Under the pieces are notes generated by a model. The model ran no database searches. It was not told the origin of the DNA and saw only the letters and a list, made by a program, of their open reading frames with translations. 6,146 bases of DNA. Source: Acetobacteraceae bacterium (GTDB lineage: Bacteria > Pseudomonadota > Alphaproteobacteria > Acetobacterales > Acetobacteraceae). Numbering within the stretch: the first letter of the stretch is position 1; each line of letters begins with the position of its first letter. A program made the translations under genes and the position numbers. Below are positions 1-5,133 of this stretch, one piece after another. Where the stretch lies: positions 1-6,146 of the forward strand of contig JASHVB010000280.1 in assembly GCA_030039695.1 (NCBI GenBank), written 5' to 3'.

Positions 1-492
1 GCCGTCGGGACTGATGTAGCGGAGTTCAGCCGCAACACCGTGTGGCACCGTCCGCGGCGTGACCTGCCAGAGTTGCAGGTTGAACCCGCTGGTACCTCCG
101 TGCAGGGAGTTGGGACCATTGTTAATGGGTAAGTGGTAAGAGTGGCCGTTTAAGGTGAAACTGCCTTTGGCAATGCGGTTGGCGTAGCGACCGACGATGG
201 CGCCGAAATAGCCGGTGTTCGAATCGTAGCCGGCCAGGTTGTCATGACCGAGGACGATGTTGTCAAAATGCCCGTGCCGGTCGGGCGTGCTGATCTCGGT
301 GATACAGCCGCCGAGGCTGAGGAAGCGCACCACAATCCCGCCGGCGTTGCGCAGCGTATAGATGTCAACCGCGCGACCGTCGGGCAGAGTGCCATAGACT
401 GCGTGGCTGATCGTATCGGCACGGGCGGGTGCAGAGGCCGATATGGCGAATGCATATACGACGATGCCGAAAGCTGCGACATGGCCTTTCAT
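1..492 (-). CDS. Exported aldose 1-epimerase (mutarotase), N-terminal part
   Basis: Galactose-mutarotase family enzyme, interconverting alpha and beta anomers of aldoses. The reading frame runs open from the ATG at 492 to the window edge, giving 164 residues of a family that is usually about 340-380 long. Residues 1-25 form a signal peptide (MK, hydrophobic core, then APARA before D26), so the enzyme is predicted periplasmic. The family signatures are clear: YGTLPDGR near residue 33, GRYANRIAKGSF at 101-112 (the conserved substrate-contacting Arg is in this block) and NNGPNSLHGG at 124-133 (its His is the family's conserved active-site His). The catalytic His and Glu of the C-terminal half lie outside the window. 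The start is supported by AGGGAGG ending 7 bases before the ATG. Its neighbour at 878 runs divergently, so nothing upstream in this window is in its operon. The family call is firm; the preferred sugar is unknown. Confidence 0.93.
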   Translation of the reverse strand, partial: MKGHVAAFGIVVYAFAISASAPARADTISHAVYGTLPDGRAVDIYTLRNAGGIVVRFLSLGGCITEISTPDRHGHFDNIVLGHDNLAGYDSNTGYFGAIVGRYANRIAKGSFTLNGHSYHLPINNGPNSLHGGTSGFNLQLWQVTPRTVPHGVAAELRYISPDG

Positions 493-498
493 TTCGAT

Positions 499-507
499 TC
501 CTCCCTT
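499..507 (-). promoter_or_regulatory. Ribosome binding site of the aldose 1-epimerase
   Basis: On the minus strand the sequence AAGGGAGGA lies about seven bases before the ATG at 492. It fixes this start over any upstream in-frame start. The frame stays open further upstream, but without another Shine-Dalgarno site and before the signal peptide. Confidence 0.75.
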
Positions 508-527
508 GGTACGATCGGACGAGTTTA

Positions 528-562
528 CTGGTGTGCCCAGATCCGCACCAGGGGGTGTGCCC
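528..562. repeat. Palindrome and 9-bp direct repeat upstream of the epimerase
   Basis: CTGGTG at 528-533 and CACCAG at 546-551 form an inverted repeat with 12 bases between the arms. GGTGTGCCC occurs twice in the same place, at 530-538 and 554-562, a 24-bp period. The block lies about 35-70 bases upstream of the epimerase start, where a regulator would bind. Binding by any particular regulator is inference; the repeats themselves are read directly. Confidence 0.4.
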
Positions 563-866
563 TTCGCGCGGTCAAAGAATGCGGCGAGCGCGCATCCAAC
601 TGCCACGGTTGCGAGGGCAAATCTGCACCGCGATGCGCGAGGCGTGACACCTCGTAGGCGGCCTTCTCCGCGCCACAGCGTCGGGTACCCGCAGCACCAG
701 CATGAACAATGTGGGGATCGGTACCGGTGCGGTGGCTACAGTGAAGTAGCCAAGCGTACAACGAGCAGCGTACATTTGCTGATGGCGCCGTGCCGCCGCG
801 CAGGTGGGCCGCCGCTGACGGTTCCTTGATCGCCGGCGCGGAAGGGCCGAAGCTACCTGTCAATGT
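563..866. other. Intergenic stretch without a supported gene
   Basis: I see no convincing gene here. Several overlapping reading frames of 65-150 codons exist on both strands. They have arginine/alanine/proline-rich, low-complexity translations and no ribosome binding site, and some run antisense into the epimerase. One minus-strand frame contains a hydrophobic run (about 700-750), but it matches nothing I recognise. The promoters of the divergent epimerase and small lipoprotein genes should lie in this stretch, though no strong -35/-10 pair stands out. Confidence 0.5.
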
Positions 867-872
867 AGGAGG
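867..872 (+). promoter_or_regulatory. Ribosome binding site of the small lipoprotein
   Basis: A perfect AGGAGG lies five bases before the ATG at 878. This is the main reason to treat the short frame that follows as a real gene. Confidence 0.7.
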
Positions 873-877
873 CCGAT

Positions 878-1039
878 ATGGTCCGCAACCTAATCCTCGC
901 GGCCGCGGTGCTGTCATCCCTCGGTGCCTGCGGTACTCCAGCCCCCGATAAGGCCGCGTCGCCACAGGCGCCAACCCCCGGCAACCTTCAGATAAAAATG
1001 GACGTTACCACCGGCGAGATGGTGTTCGACCGACGGTGA
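878..1039 (+). CDS. Small lipoprotein, 53 residues
   Basis: A short frame with strong features of a real gene. It has AGGAGG five bases before the ATG and a compact lipoprotein signal: MVRN, a hydrophobic stretch LILAAAVLSS, then the lipobox LGAC with the lipidated Cys at residue 18. The mature part is only 36 residues: a Pro/Ala-rich linker (about 19-37) followed by a short charged tail ending DVTTGEMVFDRR. It would be anchored to the inner or outer membrane; D/E is not at the position after Cys (Gly is), which favours outer-membrane sorting by the usual +2 rule. The family is not recognised. It could be complete, like other entericidin-sized lipoproteins, or the intact start of a truncated longer protein. 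Its TGA directly abuts the TGA of the minus-strand frame that follows. Confidence 0.65.
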   Translation: MVRNLILAAAVLSSLGACGTPAPDKAASPQAPTPGNLQIKMDVTTGEMVFDRR

Positions 1040-1264
1040 TCACATCAAAGCGGTCAGAATCTTGGCTTTGCTGAAGACGGAGAGGCCGCCGACGCGATAG
1101 ACCGCTTTGACCCAAGGTTCGTGCTCAATCATGCCGCGATCGTCTTCTAGCGACAGATCTGCATCCCCCTTCTCGGCTTTTATCACGAGCGTCTGCTTAG
1201 CACCCGATTTCTTGACTTTACCAAGAACATGAGCGTTGCTTGCCCGTCCTACGAGGCTCGACAC
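1040..1264 (-). CDS. Hypothetical ORF or gene fragment, up to 74 residues
   Basis: This open frame has a more protein-like composition than its surroundings. It is rich in Lys, Val, Leu, Asp and Glu, poor in Arg, and has segments such as KQTLVIKAEKGDADLSLEDD and WVKAVYRVGGLSVFSKAKIL. No good start is visible: the farthest candidate is a GTG at 1264 without a Shine-Dalgarno site, and the frame opens only about ten codons further upstream after a TAA. It may therefore be the C-terminal end of a lost gene. Its stop adjoins the small lipoprotein stop, making the palindrome TGATCA. I do not recognise a family, and a chance ORF remains possible. Confidence 0.3.
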   Translation of the reverse strand: MSSLVGRASNAHVLGKVKKSGAKQTLVIKAEKGDADLSLEDDRGMIEHEPWVKAVYRVGGLSVFSKAKILTALM

Positions 1265-1292
1265 GAGACGGGTGCGGTCGGTCGTGCTCTGC

Positions 1293-1301
1293 TGTTATAT
1301 T
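1293..1301 (+). promoter_or_regulatory. Candidate extended -10 promoter of the SHS transporter
   Basis: The sequence TG-T-TATATT matches an extended -10 element (TGn followed by a TATAAT-like hexamer at 1296-1301). The hexamer 17 bases further upstream (TGCGGT, 1273-1278) is a poor -35, which is tolerated by extended -10 promoters. Transcription would begin near 1308 and leave a leader of about 22 bases containing the ribosome binding site. Transcription is inferred, not shown. Confidence 0.4.
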
Positions 1302-1317
1302 CGAATCGCAAATCTCC

Positions 1318-1322
1318 GGAGG
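1318..1322 (+). promoter_or_regulatory. Ribosome binding site setting the transporter start
   Basis: GGAGG followed by seven bases and ATG at 1330. The frame is open back to 1240, but the extra 30 residues (Arg/Cys/Gly-rich) do not resemble a transporter N-terminus and have no such site. This picks 1330 as the start. Confidence 0.8.
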
Positions 1323-1329
1323 AACGGCC

Positions 1330-2529
1330 ATGGCGATCGCCTCGCAACAGCGTCACGTCGTTGCCGCCACATATCTCGGATGGATGCTCGACGCCTTCGA
1401 TTTTTTCATCATGGTCTTCGTCCTGCGCGACATCGCGAAGACGTTCTCCACCACGGTCACCACCGTGACGGTCGCGATCACACTGACGCTGGCGATGCGC
1501 GCGCTCGGCGCATGGATTTTCGGTCGGATCGCCGACCGTTACGGACGGCGACCAACCCTGATTGCCAACGTCCTGATGTATTCGGTGCTGGACCTGGCGA
1601 CTGCCTTCTCGCCGAACCTGACCGTCTTCTTCATTCTGCGAGCCCTCTTCGGCATCGCCATGGGCGGCGAGTGGGGCGTCGGTGCATCGCTGGCGATGGA
1701 GTCAGTTCCTGCCCGCTGGCGCGGCCCCGTCTCCGGATTGCTGCAGGCCGGCTATCCGAGCGGCTACCTGCTCGCCTCGATCGTGTATTGGATCGCCTTC
1801 CCGCTGGTTGGGTGGCGCGGAATGTTCGTTATCGGCGCAGTGCCCGCACTGTTGGTCCTGTATATCCGGCGAGCGGTGCCAGAGAGCCCGGATTGGGCAG
1901 CGCGCCGCACGGCCGGGCCTCATCCGTCGATCTGGGAAGTCCTGCGCCGAAACATCGGACTAACCGTTTACGTGGTGGTGCTGATGACTGCTTTCAACTT
2001 CTTCAGTCACGGAACCCAAGACTTGTATCCCACCTTTCTGCAGGTGCAGCACAAGTTCTCGACTGGCACAGTAGCAACAATCGCTATCATTTATAACATC
2101 GGTGCCATTCTGGCCGGCATCGGCGTCGGCAGCGTCTCGCAGCGCATCGGCCGGCGAACCGCCATCGTGATCGCGGCGGTGGCCGCAATACCGATAATCC
2201 CGCTCTGGGCTTTCGCTGCTTCGCCAGCGGCGCTGGCTCTGGGTGCATTTTTGATGCAGATCTGTGTGCAAGGTGCCTGGGGCGTCATTCCGGCGCATCT
2301 CAACGAGCTGTCGCCGCCCGAGATCCGCGGTACATTCCCTGGCGTCACATATCAGCTCGGTAATCTGCTGGCGGCGGCGAACGCGACGATTCAAAGCGCC
2401 ATTGCGTCCGGATTGGGCGGGAACTATTCCTGGCCGCTGGCCGGCGTTGCCGGGGTTTGCGCGGTCATCATCGCCGTCATGGTCGGGTTCGGCCGCGAGG
2501 CGCGCGACGTGGAGATGGGCGGTGCGTGA
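1330..2529 (+). CDS. MFS transporter, SHS/Jen1-type monocarboxylate (lactate/pyruvate) family
   Basis: Inner-membrane proton-coupled carrier of 399 residues, full length for the major facilitator superfamily, with about twelve hydrophobic segments. The MFS loop 2-3 motif is clear (GRIADRYGRR, 65-74) and has an echo in the second half (GSVSQRIGRR, 267-276). The decisive feature is NFFSHGTQDLYPT at 223-235. It fits the Jen1 signature N-x-x-S/T-H-x-S/T-Q-D-x-x-x-T in the seventh segment, which in yeast Jen1 is needed for monocarboxylate transport. The N-terminal LGWMLDAFDFFI (16-27) is also typical of SHS and NanT-like carriers. The likely substrate is therefore lactate, pyruvate or a related short monocarboxylate. 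A sialate-type substrate is less likely, as the protein is shorter than NanT. The gene stands alone: its neighbours are a minus-strand ORF upstream and a decayed gene downstream. Confidence 0.9.
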   Translation: MAIASQQRHVVAATYLGWMLDAFDFFIMVFVLRDIAKTFSTTVTTVTVAITLTLAMRALGAWIFGRIADRYGRRPTLIANVLMYSVLDLATAFSPNLTVFFILRALFGIAMGGEWGVGASLAMESVPARWRGPVSGLLQAGYPSGYLLASIVYWIAFPLVGWRGMFVIGAVPALLVLYIRRAVPESPDWAARRTAGPHPSIWEVLRRNIGLTVYVVVLMTAFNFFSHGTQDLYPTFLQVQHKFSTGTVATIAIIYNIGAILAGIGVGSVSQRIGRRTAIVIAAVAAIPIIPLWAFAASPAALALGAFLMQICVQGAWGVIPAHLNELSPPEIRGTFPGVTYQLGNLLAAANATIQSAIASGLGGNYSWPLAGVAGVCAVIIAVMVGFGREARDVEMGGA

Positions 2530-2585
2530 CAACGAAGAACACGATTCTTTACCGGGCTTGGATGGTTCGGGGCTGCACGACCAGA

Positions 2586-2606
2586 GACCTGCCGCTGCGA
2601 CAGGTC
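2586..2606 (+). terminator. Weak hairpin downstream of the transporter
   Basis: GACCTG at 2586-2591 and CAGGTC at 2601-2606 can pair into a 6-bp stem with a 9-base loop, about 55 bases after the transporter stop. No run of T follows, so intrinsic termination is doubtful. Confidence 0.2.
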
Positions 2607-2643
2607 AGAACCTACACAGAGGTGTATTGGCGTGACGCGAACC

Positions 2644-2665
2644 CGGCCGCGCTCACGGGCGGCCG
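2644..2665 (+). terminator. GC-rich hairpin downstream of the transporter
   Basis: CGGCCGC at 2644-2650 pairs perfectly with GCGGCCG at 2659-2665 around an 8-base loop. It is the strongest stem after the transporter, 115 bases past its stop. There is no U tract, so it may be an imperfect terminator, an mRNA-stabilising hairpin or chance in GC-rich DNA. Confidence 0.25.
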
Positions 2666-2721
2666 AACCACAGCCTCGTTTGCCCCCGGTGGCCCAGGAT
2701 GACCGAACAATCACGCCGAGC

Positions 2722-3228
2722 AGCAAGCCGAAACTGCGGAACCCGGACCATCCCTGACTACCGATCTACGCCAAGAGCCAGCCTGGCGCACGAGGTTGTG
2801 CAGCCAATCCGACAGGGCGCGCGTATCTAGATCTGGGGGCAGACCGGTTCCTGGTGGAACGCGGGCTGTTGAGCCGTGCTTCCCCAGTGGACGCGAACTT
2901 GCGCAAGCTGGCGCCGGGCTTCAAGTACTAACGCTGCGAAACGTGGACAAGCGGCCGTGTCAGGGCTTCGTGAGACCCTATGGCCACAACCGATATTTTC
3001 TCAGCATGGCCGAAATCATGCACTTCAGTGACACGCGCGACGTGCTGCCACACTGCTAGGCGCACCATCCGGGCGAGGGCAAAACATGTTGGCCGCCGTC
3101 AGACGGTACGCCAAAGGCTGAATACCGCACTGGCTGGCAACCTGTACGTAACAAATGCCGATGAAAACGCCATCGTCACATTGTTGCAAATACGAACCGA
3201 TGGTCACTTCTCCCCGGACACTCCGTAG
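2722..3228 (+). pseudogene. Di-heme cytochrome c peroxidase/MauG-family relic, C-terminal part
   Basis: Successive frames together read as the C-terminal domain of a periplasmic di-heme cytochrome c peroxidase-like protein. In order: PKLRNPDHP (to 2754), an in-frame TGA at 2755, then LPIYAKSQPG and GRAYLDLGADRFL to the TAA at 2929. A frame change near 2920-2925 leads to VLTLRNVDKRP, FVRPYGHNRYF and RDVLPHC, ending at TAG 3057. The same frame continues past that stop with PGEGKTCWP. A second frame change near 3110 leads to LNTALAGNL, NADENAIVTLLQ and RTDGHF, ending at 3228. These blocks match the family order (TLRNVxxRxP, Y-x-HNG-x-F, FYNTRDVLP, TCWPxPE, GNLGLT). The first HNG is changed to HNR. 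No heme motif CxxCH is present, so the N-terminal half is missing and the gene is dead. The family call rests on remembered signatures, not a search. Confidence 0.8.
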
Positions 3229-3279
3229 GGGCATGGCCCCGCTTTGGTCGGCCTCGGTGCCCAGTGCCGCCGCTCGTGA

Positions 3280-3813
3280 TCATGATGCGCCGCTTGTCAG
3301 CCCCTGCGCCGCTTGCCTGTTCGCAACCTCGTGGGCATTCGCCTGAGCGGCGATATCGTCAAGCAGACGCTCGGATATTGAGGCAATGTCGGAGGTAATC
3401 ACCTGCGGCGATTCGTTATTAGATACAGTGGCTTCTTCATAAGCGTACGGGTATTTCCCATTGAAGACATTCACGACCAGGCGTGAATTTGGTCTTGGAC
3501 CGGATGGGATTACGTGCCACACGATACGTTGTAAGGGATATGGTTGGTTGACCCCGCCATGGTCCACACTTCGGTAACCCGCGCACTCCATGCCTTCCGT
3601 CACCACTCTGCTAAATTCGGCGTCGGACATTCCAACCGGCGACTGACGCATGCTTACGCTCGCAATGCCGGCGGGCGTCATCACTTCGAAGTCCGGCCGC
3701 AACGCGAGGGTGTCAGGAGAGCCGGTACACGAAGCGAGAAAGGACAGCAGCAACACGTAGCGCGCGCACGCCAGTGCGGCAGGAGCTTCGTATCCAAACA
3801 TGTCTATCACCAT
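3280..3813 (-). CDS. Lipoprotein of unknown function, 177 residues
   Basis: The N-terminus has a hydrophobic segment (YVLLLSFLASC, 19-29) ending in the lipobox LASC, so it is predicted to be lipidated at Cys29 and membrane-anchored facing the periplasm. The mature part is soluble, with a well-formed mid-region (VWHVIPSGPRPNSRLVVNVF, about 99-118, then YPYAYEEATVSN) and a helical Ala/Glu-rich C-terminus. This resembles a conserved hypothetical lipoprotein type of alphaproteobacteria, but I know no assigned function. The start is uncertain. ATG at 3813 gives 177 residues; ATG at 3801 gives 173 and keeps the whole signal. Neither has a good Shine-Dalgarno site, and the best promoter would start transcription almost at 3813. 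A single gene: no neighbour on this strand is close enough for an operon. Confidence 0.8.
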   Translation of the reverse strand: MVIDMFGYEAPAALACARYVLLLSFLASCTGSPDTLALRPDFEVMTPAGIASVSMRQSPVGMSDAEFSRVVTEGMECAGYRSVDHGGVNQPYPLQRIVWHVIPSGPRPNSRLVVNVFNGKYPYAYEEATVSNNESPQVITSDIASISERLLDDIAAQANAHEVANRQAAQGLTSGAS

Positions 3814-3818
3814 CCGCT

Positions 3819-3847
3819 CTTATACTGTGGCGTCAGATGGTGTGCAA
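3819..3847 (-). promoter_or_regulatory. Sigma70-like promoter of the lipoprotein gene
   Basis: On the minus strand TTGCAC (3847-3842) and TATAAG (3824-3819) are separated by exactly 17 bases, a near-consensus housekeeping promoter. The expected start point, about seven bases beyond the -10, falls around 3812. This makes the ATG at 3813 leaderless or not usable, and favours 3801 as start if the promoter is real. Confidence 0.55.
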
Positions 3848-3880
3848 TCGCACCGCGACCAATGCTATCTTTTGATTAGG

Positions 3881-3901
3881 ACAATCGATGAATTCGATTG
3901 T
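3881..3901. promoter_or_regulatory. Perfect 8-bp inverted repeat, operator-like
   Basis: ACAATCGA (3881-3888) and TCGATTGT (3894-3901) are exact reverse complements with five bases between. The site sits about 35 bases upstream of the lipoprotein gene's -35 element. There is no T run, so a terminator is unlikely. A dimeric regulator acting on the lipoprotein gene is the simplest reading. The regulator itself is not in this window. Confidence 0.45.
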
Positions 3902-4113
3902 GGGCAATACAGCACTTAGCACGGCGCTCCGGGCAGGACCCGTTTGTCGAGGTGGGGCTTGAGCGCGGCAGGACGACATGGCGTCTATACGGGCATAGCG
4001 AGTTGCTCGCGCCCACCTCGTATTTGTCCAACCGTGTTACCGACGCCCGAAGCATCTCCTAGAAGTTCCGGCTCACTGCACCGTTTGGCTGTGCTGCGCT
4101 TTATCCAGCGTGA
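3902..4113. other. Stretch between operator-like repeat and IS relic
   Basis: No gene is recognised. I looked on the minus strand for IS3 OrfB blocks (the DDE domain), which should follow OrfA here, and saw none. The open frame on the plus strand (about 3944-4459) is Arg/Ser/Pro-rich and antisense to the IS relic, so it is treated as a shadow. Confidence 0.4.
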
Positions 4114-4370
4114 TTACCGCCGCAAGTTCTCACGCCCCCGCCGGAGCCGGCGGTTCTGTTCTCTTGGCCGGTTGAATTGCGCCCATTCCACCGTTCACAA
4201 CTCCCCTCGCCAGGGCTTTTGCCGCGATCAGATTGCGCCACCGAATTGCGCATCGACCTTGCGGTTGATCCGAACTCACGCGATAGGTCTTCGGCCGAGC
4301 GCCCGGCTCGCGCCAGCCTCGTCGTCTGCCGTCGGAATTTCGGCGTGTATGCGGCTCTCGCCTTACCCAT
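4114..4370 (-). pseudogene. IS3-family transposase OrfA relic
   Basis: Reading from ATG at 4370, the first 52 codons give the helix-turn-helix N-terminus of an IS3 OrfA: YTPKFRRQTTRLARAGRSAE, then DLSREFGSTARSMRNSVAQ (4370-4215). Intact copies usually read RNWVAQ, so the Trp is changed to Ser. After a frame disturbance between about 4215 and 4194, a second frame (4194-4114) gives QNRRLRRGRENLRR, the remains of the leucine-zipper segment, and ends at TAA. OrfB with its DDE catalytic domain is absent. The element is thus incapable of transposing. The IS end probably lies near 4407-4419, where the minus strand reads TTGAAGGTGCCCC, similar to the TGAA-CCCC type ends of this group; that boundary is inference. 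It abuts and truncates the Tat-signal gene. Confidence 0.8.
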
Positions 4371-4629
4371 CGCCGACTCTTTGGCCCCATATTGCCCGGC
4401 GTCCAAGGGGCACCTTCAACATTTGTTGCGGGCGGGTTGGTTGCGTCGGGGAATCGTGATGCCAGATCAAACTTCTCGGGCCAGGATCGGACCGGCCGCC
4501 GGAAGGCACAGTGATGGCACCCTGCGGCGGCTCGTCAGGATCGCCAAAAACGGCTGCAAGGATCGCAGCGACGCTGGCAGTCAAGGCTCCAGCGGCGCCG
4601 AAGCCGAGCATATTACGGCGGGAGAACAT
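4363..4629 (-). pseudogene. Tat-signal protein truncated at an IS3-family end
   Basis: The 88-residue frame starts with a twin-arginine signal: MFSRRNMLGFGAAGAL, with S-R-R at 3-5, followed by a hydrophobic core (10-29) and then GDPDEPP. It would direct a folded, often cofactor-bearing protein through the Tat pathway. After residue 29 the chain is hydrophilic and unrecognised (QGAITVPSGGRSDPGPRS, IWHHDS). From about residue 71 the frame enters sequence resembling the left end of the IS3-type element and stops at 4363, within its OrfA start. So only the N-terminal ~70 residues are native and the function-bearing domain is lost. ATG at 4629 is chosen because it begins the signal; an in-frame ATG at 4647 is an alternative with poorer support. 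A genuinely short Tat protein is less likely. Confidence 0.55.
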
Positions 4630-4654
4630 AATCGTGCTGCGCCTCATTCTTGTT

Positions 4655-4676
4655 GGGTGGGCTGACAAAACCACCC
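4655..4676. repeat. Small inverted repeat ahead of the Tat-signal gene
   Basis: GGGTGG at 4655-4660 pairs with CCACCC at 4671-4676 around a 10-base loop. It lies 26-47 bases upstream of the Tat-signal start and could form a leader hairpin. No function can be assigned. Confidence 0.25.
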
Positions 4677-5118
4677 GTGACCAACAGGAGCGAATCATTC
4701 ACCCCGATATAGTGCGTCGCTGTTGAACGACATCGCCCCACAAAGTCATAGCTCAATGAACGTTTGGCATAGGGACACGCACTGCCGACGTCAGCCTGAC
4801 ATCCAGTCGCGCTGCGCTGTTCTGCTCGGTCGCAGGGTACGCGGGAGTGACGAGACTTACGCAACGCCACACTGGCGGATTGGACCGCGTGGACCTTCGG
4901 CATCTCAAATTCAGCGGGCGGTACAATCGACATTCACAGAAGCGTAGCACACCTTCACAGAAGCGTAACGCGCGCCTCGCAGCGGTGCTGCATGGGACGT
5001 GCGGGCGGTGACGCAAGCCGGCCCGCCTTTGCCAGCTGCGCAGAGCTGCTTCGAGTGTGGTGCCGCTTACCGGACGGGACGCACCGACCATCTGGTGCCC
5101 AGGACAGAGCGAGGCGTG
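4677..5118. other. Intergenic stretch before the aldo/keto reductase
   Basis: No gene is supported. Overlapping open frames of 70-112 codons occur on both strands. Their translations are rich in Arg, Ser and Cys, lack ribosome binding sites and match nothing known to me. The stretch contains the 14-bp direct repeat described separately and a short perfect palindrome GTCAG-C-CTGAC at 4790-4800. The promoter of the reductase should lie here but is not obvious. Confidence 0.45.
4933..4967. repeat. 14-bp direct repeat with 21-bp period
   Basis: TTCACAGAAGCGTA occurs at 4933-4946 and again at 4954-4967, with seven bases between. The 21-bp period, two helical turns, puts both copies on the same face of the DNA, as expected for tandem regulator sites. 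It lies about 165-200 bases upstream of the reductase start. A chance micro-duplication is the alternative. Confidence 0.45.
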
Positions 5119-5120
5119 TT

Positions 5121-5126
5121 AAGGAG
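5121..5126 (+). promoter_or_regulatory. Ribosome binding site of the aldo/keto reductase
   Basis: AAGGAG is followed by four bases to the ATG at 5131 and seven to the ATG at 5134. The second spacing is nearer the optimum, so 5134 is preferred; the two differ by one Met. Confidence 0.7.
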
Positions 5127-5133
5127 CGTCATG

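Larger units (their letters stand above)
2530..2700. other. Stretch between transporter and peroxidase relic
   Basis: No gene is supported here. A 37-codon frame beginning with GTG at 2522 overlaps the transporter end by eight bases, but has no ribosome binding site of its own and no recognisable translation. If the peroxidase relic was once whole, the C-terminal heme motif CxxCH should have been in or near this stretch. I looked for it in the plus-strand frames and did not find it. Confidence 0.4.

Noticed and set aside
150..974. Several open frames on both strands (150-482 minus, 244-657 plus, 443-829 plus, 525-974 minus)
   Set aside because: They overlap the well-supported epimerase or lipoprotein in other frames, have Arg/Ala/Pro-rich translations and lack ribosome binding sites.
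1236..2726. Long frames of 93-286 codons across and just past the transporter gene on both strands
   Set aside because: They are frame shadows of a GC-rich gene. Only the SHS transporter frame has membrane segments, family motifs and a ribosome binding site.
3228..3240. GGGGC-ATG-GCCCC hairpin between the peroxidase relic and the lipoprotein gene
   Set aside because: The stem is five base pairs with a 3-base loop, and no T run follows on either strand, so it is not a convincing terminator.
3544..4665. Plus-strand frames at 3544-3879, 3944-4459 and 4177-4665
   Set aside because: They are antisense to the lipoprotein, the IS relic and the Tat-signal gene, with unstructured Arg/Ser/Pro-rich translations.
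4613..5091. Opposing frames of 74-112 codons in the gap before the reductase
   Set aside because: No start signal, no recognisable motif, biased composition and mutual overlap. They are not supported as genes.
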